Positions 51,397 through 59,579 of a stretch of 64,000 bases of DNA are shown here, piece after piece. Both the position numbers and the translations under genes were made by a program. Position 1 is the stretch's first letter, and every line of letters begins with the position of its first letter. The DNA is taken from contig CBDBIN010000043.1 in assembly GCA_965206125.1 (NCBI GenBank), positions 1 to 64,000 on the forward strand. The letters are read 5' to 3'. The notes under the pieces are model-generated. The model worked only from the letters and a program-made list of their open reading frames with translations. It was not told the DNA's origin and did no database searches. The stretch is from CAXWPM01 sp965206125 (GTDB taxonomy: Bacteria; Acidobacteriota; Terriglobia; 20CM-2-55-15).

Positions 51397-51717
51397 TCAG
51401 ATGTCGTCGATCTTGGCGGCCAGGACGAAATCGCTTTCCGTCAAGCCGTGTATCTTGTGGGTCCAGATCGTCACACCAACCTTCCCCCAGGCCAGCTGAA
51501 CGTCCGGATGGTGGCCTTGTTCCTCTGCGATCGCACCCACCCTGTTGACAAACGCCAGGGCCTCTTTGAAATCCGGGAATTCAAACTGCTTCTCGATGTG
51601 ATGGTCGTCGACGGTGGACCAGTTGTCGACCTGCGCGGAGAGCGGACCGATTTCGTCCGCTGTCAAGGGCGGAACGCCTCCGCGGCATGGGACACAGGTC
51701 TTTTCGGAAAGTCCCAT
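51397..51717 (-). CDS. 4a-hydroxytetrahydrobiopterin dehydratase (PCD/PhhB-like)
   Basis: A 106-residue pterin carbinolamine dehydratase. The active-site signature is present as AEEQGHHPDVQLAWGKVGVTIWTH, with the paired His. It regenerates dihydrobiopterin-type cofactor for aromatic hydroxylases or acts in molybdopterin-related metabolism. An N-terminal extension with CVPCRGG (Cys-x2-Cys) is common in the bacterial family. GGGGAGTGACCG precedes the start. Confidence 0.92.
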   Translation of the reverse strand: MGLSEKTCVPCRGGVPPLTADEIGPLSAQVDNWSTVDDHHIEKQFEFPDFKEALAFVNRVGAIAEEQGHHPDVQLAWGKVGVTIWTHKIHGLTESDFVLAAKIDDI

Positions 51718-51770
51718 CGGTCACTCCCCTTCTTTGGATGATCGAAGCCGCAGCCAGTGTGGCCGGGCCT

Positions 51771-52970
51771 TCACCCCATCAGACCTAGACGGCCCGGCAC
51801 GAAATCTGGAAACACAGACGACAGGTCACGGGCCTTCATGTGGCCGGTGAGGACGTCCGACAGAACGTCCCGGAAGTCCGTCGTGACCGCAAGATCACGC
51901 CCCTCGAACAACTGCTCCGCGGCAAGGCCCGGCCATTCGCCGTAGACCTTACCTCCCTGGACTCGGGCGCCCAGGACAAGCATGGCGTTTCCATGCCCGT
52001 GATCGGTACCGGCGTTTCCGTTCTCTTTGACGGTCCGTCCGAACTCGGACATCGTGACGATAACGACGTTATCGACGCGGTCCCCCAGATCTTCGTAGAA
52101 CGCGCGGATGCCGCTCGAGAATTCTCGCAATCGGTTTGCCAACTGGCCACGGGCCGCACCCTCCGCCGCGTGATGGTCCCACCCTCCGATCTCTACAAAA
52201 GCCGTCCGGAGACCGACGTCTGCTTTGATCAGCTGCGCCACGTTCGCCAGGGCAGCGGGCAACCGGCCCGGGGGGTAGTCGCCGGACGCGTCCCGTCGCT
52301 CAGGAAGGCGAGCGCCCAGGAAATCGAGCCCGGCAAAGAGCTCGGCGGCGGCTTGGGACACGATGTCTCCGACACCATCATCGAAGACCTGCCGGTAAAA
52401 ACCTTGCGGACCAGCAAGCCGCATCTCGGCGACTGAGCCTGCAGACAGCGTGCTGGCGCTACCTGCAAGCGACCTGGGAAGGTTCCTGCCTATCGACATT
52501 CCGGCGAACGGCACACCGTCGGGAACTTCGATCGTCTGGAGAAAGCGGTTCATCCACCCATCGCGTGTCGACTTAACACCCGGTGTGGCGGATGCCATGT
52601 AATCTTGCGCTTCGAAATGCGAACGCGATGGATCGTGCGAACCCGCGGCGTGGACGATGGCCAGCCGTCCGTCACCAAACAACGGATGGAGAGGCCGCAT
52701 CGCGGGGTGCAGACCGAACAGCCCGTCCAGATCCAGAGCGCTGGCCTCGCTGTTGCCCGACGGGGCCGGTATCGCGATCCTCGGTCGCAGCCGGTAGTAC
52801 TCGGGCTCGGTGAACGGAACGACCATGTTCAGACCGTCGACGGCTCCCCGCTGGAAAATAGCCACGAGGATCGGCTCGGGGGTCGACTGAGCAAACAGTC
52901 CGCGCGGATCGAACCCAAGCGTCAAGGCTGACGCGCCGATTCCCTTCAGAAAATGTCTTCGGTTAATCAT
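51771..52970 (-). CDS. DUF1501 family protein, Tat-exported (paired with DUF1800)
   Basis: A 399-residue protein with a twin-arginine signal (NRRHFLKGIGASALTLGF) and DUF1501 motifs: VAIFQRGAVDGLNMVVPFTE, HAAGSHDPSRSHFEAQDYM and VTMSEFGRTVKENGNAGTDHGHGNAM. It overlaps the upstream DUF1800 gene by four bases. The pair is common in bacteria; function unknown. It is only distantly like the DUF1501 protein at 24323-25729, which lacks the TDHGHG segment. Confidence 0.92.
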   Translation of the reverse strand: MINRRHFLKGIGASALTLGFDPRGLFAQSTPEPILVAIFQRGAVDGLNMVVPFTEPEYYRLRPRIAIPAPSGNSEASALDLDGLFGLHPAMRPLHPLFGDGRLAIVHAAGSHDPSRSHFEAQDYMASATPGVKSTRDGWMNRFLQTIEVPDGVPFAGMSIGRNLPRSLAGSASTLSAGSVAEMRLAGPQGFYRQVFDDGVGDIVSQAAAELFAGLDFLGARLPERRDASGDYPPGRLPAALANVAQLIKADVGLRTAFVEIGGWDHHAAEGAARGQLANRLREFSSGIRAFYEDLGDRVDNVVIVTMSEFGRTVKENGNAGTDHGHGNAMLVLGARVQGGKVYGEWPGLAAEQLFEGRDLAVTTDFRDVLSDVLTGHMKARDLSSVFPDFVPGRLGLMG

Positions 52971-54208
52971 TTTCGTTGAAACTCCGGTGAGCCAAGTGTC
53001 TGTGCCACCCTCTGCGGGTTCCAGTCGGACACGCGGACGCCCCGCATCCTTCCTACCGAAAGCTGGGTGATGAAATTCAGGCGGTTCATGAGGCTCCCCG
53101 GACTCATCCAGGCACTGGCCTCGTCGGAATAGCCGGTCGGAGGAATGGCGCCGTAGAGCGGCTGCCCGAGGCGATTGAGGACATTCGCCAGGGGGCCAGG
53201 GTTCGCAACGTTCGCTCCCAGACGCCGCATCGCGCTGATTACGAACTCGAGCGGTGTCTTTACCTTCTGCCCTTCGGATGCGGCAAACTCGGCGGAACGG
53301 AAGATCGTTCGGAGCATTTCACGAATATCACCGTCGGTCTGCTCATAAACTCTGGCCACCGCGGCCACCAGCGTGGACGGGGGATCGTCCGAAACGAAAC
53401 GCCGTACGAGCTTTTGCGATATGAAGTACCCAGTGGAGGGATGCTCAACCAACAGATCGATCACCGTCTCCCCATCCGCAATACCGCCCACATCGATCGA
53501 CCTGCCAAGAACCGACTTGGGGTCCTGATCGTGCATGCGCGAGTTAAACACGAACCGCGGCTGCCTGGGTCCAACGATGGTCCAGCCCGTGAACGCCCGA
53601 GCCACCTCGATGACGTCCTGCTGGGTGTACCCGCCTTCGACACCCAGAGTGTGCAGTTCCATGAGCTCCCGCGCATAGTTCTCGTTGAGGCCTCGCAACC
53701 GGCGGTTCCGTGACCGAAAGCCAGGCGCGACACTCATCCAATTGTCCAGGTAGAACAGCATCGCGGGATGGCGTGCCGTCGCTTTGACCAGGTCCCGGAA
53801 CTTCCCGAGCGTGTGAGGACGAATTGCATCCCTTTCGTATGAAGAGATCAGGATCCGGCAGATGCCCTTCCTCGCAAACACGTTGAAGTGATTGAACCAG
53901 AAGTCCGTCATCACTTCCTCGAGTTGTCGTCGGCCCTCCAGGGCCCGGATCAGGCGGGCGGCAGTCAGTTCGGTGAGTACGGCCCGTTGATCTCTCCGCT
54001 CCGGGTACTTGTCCAGCACCTCGGCCCCCGACATGGTCAACGTCTCGAACGTTTCCAGGCGGGAGTCGACCTCGCTGTCGGCGATCGATTCCGGCTCGAG
54101 CTGTTGGTTAACGTAGTCGCTCAGCTCCTCGGGTTTGGTCTCAAGATCAGCGGGACGGGGCCCGTAGGCCAGGCGATTGAAGGTGTGCAGAACTGGATTT
54201 GTCGTCAT
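52967..54208 (-). CDS. DUF1800 family protein
   Basis: A 413-residue protein with DUF1800 motifs: FNRLAYGPRPADLE, FWFNHFNVFARKG, RNRRLRGLNENYARELMELHTLGVEGGYTQQDVIEVARAFTGW and LVEHPSTGYFISQKLVRRFVSDDPP. No clear signal peptide at its N-terminus. It shares ATGA with the DUF1501 gene that follows. The role of these paired proteins is unknown. Confidence 0.92.
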   Translation of the reverse strand: MTTNPVLHTFNRLAYGPRPADLETKPEELSDYVNQQLEPESIADSEVDSRLETFETLTMSGAEVLDKYPERRDQRAVLTELTAARLIRALEGRRQLEEVMTDFWFNHFNVFARKGICRILISSYERDAIRPHTLGKFRDLVKATARHPAMLFYLDNWMSVAPGFRSRNRRLRGLNENYARELMELHTLGVEGGYTQQDVIEVARAFTGWTIVGPRQPRFVFNSRMHDQDPKSVLGRSIDVGGIADGETVIDLLVEHPSTGYFISQKLVRRFVSDDPPSTLVAAVARVYEQTDGDIREMLRTIFRSAEFAASEGQKVKTPLEFVISAMRRLGANVANPGPLANVLNRLGQPLYGAIPPTGYSDEASAWMSPGSLMNRLNFITQLSVGRMRGVRVSDWNPQRVAQTLGSPEFQRK

Positions 54209-54359
54209 GGTCTCAGCATCGGGCCATCACACCCGAAGTGTGGTTGTTACCCGGCCGCCCGGTTCTGTTTTCTGTCATCGGGTCGTTACCGCAGCCGGTT
54301 CTGTCTAAGTTGACAACCCCGATTGAGGCAAGTTTAACCGGATTCTATCCTAACATTAC

Positions 54360-55379
54360 TTACACTAGATGTTTCCGTAGCAACGACAAAGGATAATCCC
54401 TACCACGCCAGCTAACCGAGCCTCGCCAGAGCGCGAGCAGAGTCGACCTCCAGATGCTCCAGACCATCACAGCGGCGGCGAACGGATGCAGGAGGAAATG
54501 GAGCGTGCCGACGCGCATGTATCGGGCGATGACACCATGGCCGATGGCAATGACGGCGATCGATAGAGCCGTGCCTACACGCCCATAACCATCCGCCACC
54601 AGGATGCCTGCGAAGGGGAGAATGCTCATCGCCACCACTCCCGTCGTCGCCATCAGGACCTTTGGGATGCTGAAGTCCAACCCGGCAAAAGCGTTCTTCT
54701 CCAACCCTCGAACGTAAGCGCCGATGCCTCCGCGTTGCCACCGCACGCTCAACAAGCCGTCGCCGTCGACGGCATCCTGCCGGAGCCCGGCCTGCTTGAT
54801 AAGCTTACCGAGCTTGATATCGTCGGCAATCTCCAGCCGCAGCCGTTTGTGGGTTCCGATGGCCTCGTAGGCGTCCCTCCGCACCAGGTTGAAAGCGCCA
54901 ACGCCGCAAAACTTGGAAGAATCGGCCCGTTTCGCCTTCCACGGCTGCACGAACGCGCCGAAATAGAAGGCGAACGCCATCACGAAAGCGGTCTCCAACA
55001 CGCCGTCGACGACCATAGTGGGAAACACGCTCAGATGGTCCAGTCCGCGGGCCTCGGCCAGACGAACTGCCTTCTCGATGCAGGTCGGCTCGAGATGGAC
55101 ATCGGCATCGACGAAACACAACCACTCGCCTCGGCTGTGGTCGAAACCGCGCTGGAGGGCGTACGGCTTCCCTAACCACCCCTGCGCCAGCCGATCGATC
55201 TCGAGAACCTGGATACGATCCCAACTGGTCGCAACCGACCTGGCGATGGAACCGGTCGCATCCCGGGAGCGGTCGTCGACCACGATGACCTCCAGCCGTG
55301 GATAGGTAGCACGGCTGAGTTGCTCCAGCGTCCGACCGATGGATGCCGCTTCGTCGCGCGCCGGAATAATCACTGACAC
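54360..55379 (-). CDS. Glycosyltransferase family 2 membrane protein (HpnB/CrtQ-like), probable N-terminal truncation
   Basis: A 339-residue GT-A enzyme: VSVIIPARDEAASIGRTLEQL, VVDDRSRDATGSIA, CFVDADVHLEPTCI (DxD) and QRGG-type WQRGGIGAYVRGLEKN, followed by four C-terminal membrane helices. This resembles the hopene-associated HpnB and CrtQ group. The GTG at 55379 has no Shine-Dalgarno. The frame continues upstream through an in-frame TGA (55422-55424) into a single membrane helix typical of this family's N-terminus (see 55422-55526), so the gene is probably broken or the stop is an error. It may transfer sugar to a lipid or hopanoid. Confidence 0.85.
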   Translation of the reverse strand: MSVIIPARDEAASIGRTLEQLSRATYPRLEVIVVDDRSRDATGSIARSVATSWDRIQVLEIDRLAQGWLGKPYALQRGFDHSRGEWLCFVDADVHLEPTCIEKAVRLAEARGLDHLSVFPTMVVDGVLETAFVMAFAFYFGAFVQPWKAKRADSSKFCGVGAFNLVRRDAYEAIGTHKRLRLEIADDIKLGKLIKQAGLRQDAVDGDGLLSVRWQRGGIGAYVRGLEKNAFAGLDFSIPKVLMATTGVVAMSILPFAGILVADGYGRVGTALSIAVIAIGHGVIARYMRVGTLHFLLHPFAAAVMVWSIWRSTLLALWRGSVSWRGRDYPLSLLRKHLV

Positions 55380-55421
55380 CAGAGGAGGCGATAGTTTGTC
55401 GGCGACGACGCCGGCACTCGC

Positions 55422-55526
55422 TCACTCGAGCCCCTCGAACTTCAACCAGCCCGGGCCGAGCGCGCATCCCCCCACGAGCCACAGGGCTCCCACGAGGATC
55501 AAAACGATATCTGGCAGCGTCTCCAA
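55422..55526 (-). pseudogene. N-terminal membrane segment of the glycosyltransferase, separated by in-frame TGA
   Basis: A 34-codon frame from TTG at 55526, with AAGGA six bases upstream, encodes a hydrophobic helix (PDIVLILVGALWLVGGCALG) then PGWLKFEGLE and a TGA stop. The downstream frame continues ASAGVVADKLSPPLVSVII without shift. The segment matches the usual N-terminal membrane anchor and linker of GT2 proteins of this type, so it was likely one gene. It could alternatively be a small separate membrane peptide. Confidence 0.6.
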
Positions 55527-55599
55527 TACTTGTCCTTCCCGGTCACGGCAAATCATGACACAAGCCTGTGTCCCCATGGCCCCGCCTTATGATCGTTCG

Positions 55600-56355
55600 A
55601 TGTCTCGGGATTCCGCAGTCAGGCTGGCCGACAGATTGGCGACTGCCACCCGTGTTTCGGTATTGACCGGAGCCGGAGTGTCCGCAGCGAGCGGCATTCC
55701 CACTTTTCGGGGTAACGACGGGCTCTGGAAGTCCTTCCGCCCCGAACGCCTTGCAACCGCGGAGGCATTCGCGGCCAACCCCAAATTAGTCTGGGAGTGG
55801 TACGACTGGCGGCGGGAAATGATCTCGGGTTGTCGGCCGAACAGGGCGCACCAGGTATTGGCCGCCTGGAGCCATCGTTTCGAGGAATTCGACCTCATCA
55901 CCCAAAATGTCGACGGCCTCCATGAGCAGGCCGGCACCGACGGCGTCACGCGATTCCACGGCTCCATATGGGAGGTTTTCTGCTGGGCCGGCTGCGTCGA
56001 TTCACCCGAGCGCTGGATGGACCGGACCGCACCGTTTGAAGTCCTTCCGCCACCATGCCCCTATTGCGAGGGGATCATCCGGCCCGGTGTCGTGTGGTTC
56101 GGTGAAGGCATCGCTCCAGAAACGTTGGAACGCGCCACCTCCGCGCTGACATGCGACGTCTTTCTGACCATCGGTACGTCCTCGCTCGTCTACCCGGCGG
56201 CGTCCCTCAGTGCGACAGCCCGGGCACGCGGCGCCTTCACGGCGGAAGTCAATCTGGACCCGACACCCGCGTCAGATCGGTTCGACGTGTCCATCCAGGG
56301 ACCGGCCGAAATCATATTGGACCAGATCGACGCGCTACTGCCTGCCAACGAGTAG
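55600..56355 (+). CDS. NAD-dependent protein deacylase, sirtuin (SIRT5/CobB class III type)
   Basis: A 251-residue Sir2 enzyme. NAD-binding GAGVSAASGIPTFRG (24-38), TQNVDGLHEQAG (101-112), catalytic H120 (RFHGSIW) and zinc Cys C128, C132, C153 and C156. Y68 and R71 in WYDWRREM match the YxxR pair that gives SIRT5/CobB-like enzymes activity on succinyl- or malonyl-lysine. The start at 55600 is preferred for family length; ATG at 55576 is an alternative. It is divergent from the glycosyltransferase gene. Confidence 0.93.
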   Translation: MSRDSAVRLADRLATATRVSVLTGAGVSAASGIPTFRGNDGLWKSFRPERLATAEAFAANPKLVWEWYDWRREMISGCRPNRAHQVLAAWSHRFEEFDLITQNVDGLHEQAGTDGVTRFHGSIWEVFCWAGCVDSPERWMDRTAPFEVLPPPCPYCEGIIRPGVVWFGEGIAPETLERATSALTCDVFLTIGTSSLVYPAASLSATARARGAFTAEVNLDPTPASDRFDVSIQGPAEIILDQIDALLPANE

Positions 56356-56527
56356 ATACCGTCCGACTGCCCACAACCCGACCCGCCGGAACTGGACACG
56401 GAAAGCATTTATACTACCTGTTCAAATCGGGTGCGCTTTTCGTGAGTGCCTCCAGTCTCAGGGATAGCGTACGCTGGATCGATCACGTTGAACGAACGAA
56501 CCCGAGTCCACATCGTCGAACTGCTTC

Positions 56528-57238
56528 GTGCCTATGTTCCTGATCATCATGCTATCGGTAGGGTGCATCTATCCGGCGATTGATTCGACGGCCGGCGAGC
56601 GCGAGAACTCCACGTGGGAAACGCTGATGACCGTCGCAACGGATCGGAGCAACATCCTCCTGGCCAAGTACTTCTACGTGGCCACGATGTCCTTCACCGC
56701 TGGGATGCTGAACCTGGCCGCCATGACGTTCTCCCTGAAGGCCGTCCTCCGACCTCTGGCGGGGGACGCGCTCGATGACTTGAGCATCGAGCTGCCGCTA
56801 GGAGCAATCCCGGTCATTGTGCTGGGCGCCGCACTCATGGCGTTGTTCATCGCGGCGGGCATGATGATTCTTGCGTCGTTTGCTCGAACGTTCAAAGAGG
56901 GCCAGTCGATGATCGGCCCCTTCTATATCGCGCTGTTCCTACCGGTCATGTTCATCCAGGCGCCCGACATCGCCTTCACGCCCGTGCTTGCCGCGATACC
57001 CGTCGTCAACGTCGCCATGATGTTCCGTGAAGCGATTGCCGGTGTCTACCAATGGCCCCTGATCGGGACCACCGTGGCGGTAGAACTCCTGGCGGTCTCT
57101 CTCGCGTTGTTGCTCGCGAGCCGGATTCTGCAACACGAAGAGTTCCTGCTCGGCGGCTATACCGGAGGCTTGGGCCGGTTCATAAAGGATCGCTTTTTCA
57201 AGAGGCCGCCAGCCAGCACCAGGGAGGACCCATCATGA
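56528..57238 (+). CDS. NatB-type ABC permease, N-terminally truncated
   Basis: A 236-residue membrane protein equal to the C-terminal half of NatB-like permeases: FLIIMLSVGCIYPAIDSTAGERENSTWETLMTVA opens it, then about five helices. The usual first helix and large extracytoplasmic domain (about 170 residues) are missing. No in-frame coding sequence exists upstream: an in-frame TGA lies about 30 bases before the GTG start at 56528. A gene-start deletion is likely. It shares ATGA with the ATPase gene that follows. The 170-base gap before it has no obvious promoter. Confidence 0.8.
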   Translation: MPMFLIIMLSVGCIYPAIDSTAGERENSTWETLMTVATDRSNILLAKYFYVATMSFTAGMLNLAAMTFSLKAVLRPLAGDALDDLSIELPLGAIPVIVLGAALMALFIAAGMMILASFARTFKEGQSMIGPFYIALFLPVMFIQAPDIAFTPVLAAIPVVNVAMMFREAIAGVYQWPLIGTTVAVELLAVSLALLLASRILQHEEFLLGGYTGGLGRFIKDRFFKRPPASTREDPS

Positions 57239-57981
57239 CGCCCGTTCAGGTCGACGACCTTCGTAAGACATTTTATGACGAAGCGCGGGGCGAGGTTCAG
57301 GCCGTAGCGGGGGTCAGCTTTGAGGCGCGCCAGGGCGAGATTTTCGGCCTGCTGGGAGCGAACGGTGCGGGGAAAACGACCACGCTTCGGATGCTGTCCA
57401 CGATCATCGGGCCCACCTCGGGACGTGCCGCGATCATGGGACACGATGTTGTCGCCGGAGCCGCCCAGGTCCGCCAGAGCCTCGGCTTCTATTCGTCCAC
57501 CACCGCGCTCTACCCGCGGCTGACCGCCCGCGAGACGATCGAGTTTTTCGCGAGCGTGAACCGTTACCCCGCCGAGCACGTTGCCGAGCGGGTCGAACAA
57601 CTCATCGACCGTTTCAAGCTGAATGACTACGCGGACGCGCGCGTTGAAAAACTCTCATCGGGCATGAAGCAGAAAGTGTCGATCGCGCGAACACTGGCCC
57701 ATGATCCTCCCGTCCTGATCTTCGACGAACCCACGGTCGGACTCGACGTGTTGAACGCCTTGGAGGTTCATGCCGAAATCTCCCTGTTGCGGGACGAGGG
57801 CAAGACCATCCTGTTCTCGACGCACATCATGAGCGAAGCCGAAAAGCTCTGCGACCGCATCGCCATCATTCATGGGGGCCGGCTGCTCGCCTGCGATACG
57901 CTGGCAGGCCTGAGGGAGGCCACTTCGGCTCACTACCTCGAAGACATCTTCGTGGAATACGTCCGCGGCGCCGGCGCATGA
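57235..57981 (+). CDS. NatA-type ABC transporter ATP-binding protein
   Basis: A 248-residue ATPase: Walker A GANGAGKTT, Q-loop region LGFYSSTTALYP, signature LSSGMKQKVSIA, Walker B VLIFDEPTVGLD and switch His in STHIMSEAE. The start at 57235 overlaps the stop of the preceding permease by four bases and its own stop overlaps the next ATG by four bases. It fits Na+-efflux or related NatA/NatB systems; the substrate is not certain. Confidence 0.95.
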   Translation: MTPVQVDDLRKTFYDEARGEVQAVAGVSFEARQGEIFGLLGANGAGKTTTLRMLSTIIGPTSGRAAIMGHDVVAGAAQVRQSLGFYSSTTALYPRLTARETIEFFASVNRYPAEHVAERVEQLIDRFKLNDYADARVEKLSSGMKQKVSIARTLAHDPPVLIFDEPTVGLDVLNALEVHAEISLLRDEGKTILFSTHIMSEAEKLCDRIAIIHGGRLLACDTLAGLREATSAHYLEDIFVEYVRGAGA

Positions 57982-59577
57982 GCTGGTCGATCGTTCGCCT
58001 GATCTGGCGCCTGGAGATACGCACACTCCTGAGATCACGCCGCACCGTCATCCTCTCGATCGTCCTTCCGATGCTGCTCATGCCGATCATGCTGCTCGCG
58101 TCGCGATTCAGCATCCAGCTTCAGGAACGCCGCGAGGAGTCCACCCGGTACGAGTACGCAATCTCGGGTGACTGGGCAGACCAGGTGCGGGACCTTATCG
58201 ACACGGCACGCTCGGCCCTGCCGGGTGACGACGACCGACCCGAAAGCCTGGAGGACTTTCTTGCCGAGGAGGTGTCGCGCGAGGATCCTGAGGCCGCGGT
58301 CCTCGCCGGCGAGATCCATTTCTATGTCCGCGCCCTCGGTTCTGCGGCCGCCGACATCGAGTGGGCCGAAAGAGAGGCCGAACGCGAGGATGAGGACGGG
58401 ACCGCCGAACCGGACGACGCCGGCCGGCGCGGCTTCGAAAGCAGGATGGACGGCGTGCCGGCCATCGAAATCTATTCCCCGGGCAACCGAACCACCGCCA
58501 CGGCCGGTGCCCGCAAGATGGGCGACCTGCTCGCCTACGGCCGCTCCCGCCAAAGAGAGGCGCTCTTTCGAGAGAGCGGAAACCCTGTGGTCTTCCGAGA
58601 CCTTCTGGCGGCTAAAGAAGTCAGCCTCGCATCCGACGAGCAGACCTCAGGACTCTGGATAGGCCGCTTTCTCGCGCTCGTGCTGTTCATGATGACGCTG
58701 GCCGGAGGGTCTGTAGTCGCGATGGACAGCCTCGCCGGCGAGAAGGAGCGGGGCACGCTGGAGACGTTGCTGACCACGGCGGCAGAGCGCGCGGAAATCA
58801 TCGGCGCCAAGCAACTCGTCATCCTGACCGTGGCGCTCGTGATCACCCTGATCCAGGTGGGAAACCTGCTCTTCTACACCAGCCTCGATGTCATACCATT
58901 GCCGGAAGACTTCGCGTTCAGCCTCTCCCCGGCTGCCGCCCTGGCCCTGGTGCTCCTGTTTGTCCCCCTGGCCGTGCTCACGGCAGGCGTGCTCCTGCTC
59001 CTGTCTGCCTACGCCAAGTCCTACAAGGAAGCCCAGCTCTATTTCTTTCCGGTCTACCTGATCGGCTTGATCCCTGCGGCAGCGGGCGCCGTCGAGGGCA
59101 TCGCGCTTCGGTCCGCCATCGCAGTCATCCCGATCGCAAACGTCAGCGTCGCCGCCCGAGAGGTGCTCACGGGCAGGATCGACTGGTTGATGATCCTCGT
59201 CGGACTGACGGTCAATACGCTGCTGGCGTTCGCCCTCATGCGGTATTCGGCAGGCTTGTTGGAAGACGAACAACTCATCACGGCCCAACAGACGACCTCA
59301 CCGGAAGAGCTTACCGGACCGGCAGCATTCAGGTCGCAGATCTGGAAGTGGTACGTCGTCCTCTGGGCACTGCTCTTCGCAGCGGCAGCCGGCATTCCTC
59401 AACTTTCGGCACTGCGGCCTCAGCTGCTCTTCAACGAACTCGTACTTTTTCTCGGATCATCGCTCCTGATCGTCCGGTACTACAGGCTGGATGTGAGGAA
59501 GGCATGGGCATTGCGGCCCGTGAAAGCGGGTCTCTGGCCGGTCATCATCCTGTTGATCGCCCCACTCCAGCTCGCTG
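57978..59577 (+). pseudogene. NatB-type ABC permease fused to CPBP protease, 5' part (cut by IS30)
   Basis: About 533 codons remain before the IS30 element. The permease (residues 1-480) has a first helix (RTVILSIVLPMLLMPIMLLA), a large extracytoplasmic domain and the ABC-2 core (AMDSLAGEKERGTLETLLTTAAERAEI). From about 500, KAWALRPVKAGLWPVIILLIAPLQLAG is the start of the CPBP intramembrane-protease domain, after which the sequence runs into the IS. The 3' part is at 60797-61050, but about 90 codons that should hold the EExxxR motif are absent between the two. The start at 57978 overlaps the ATPase stop (ATGA). Confidence 0.85.
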
Positions 59578-59579
59578 GT

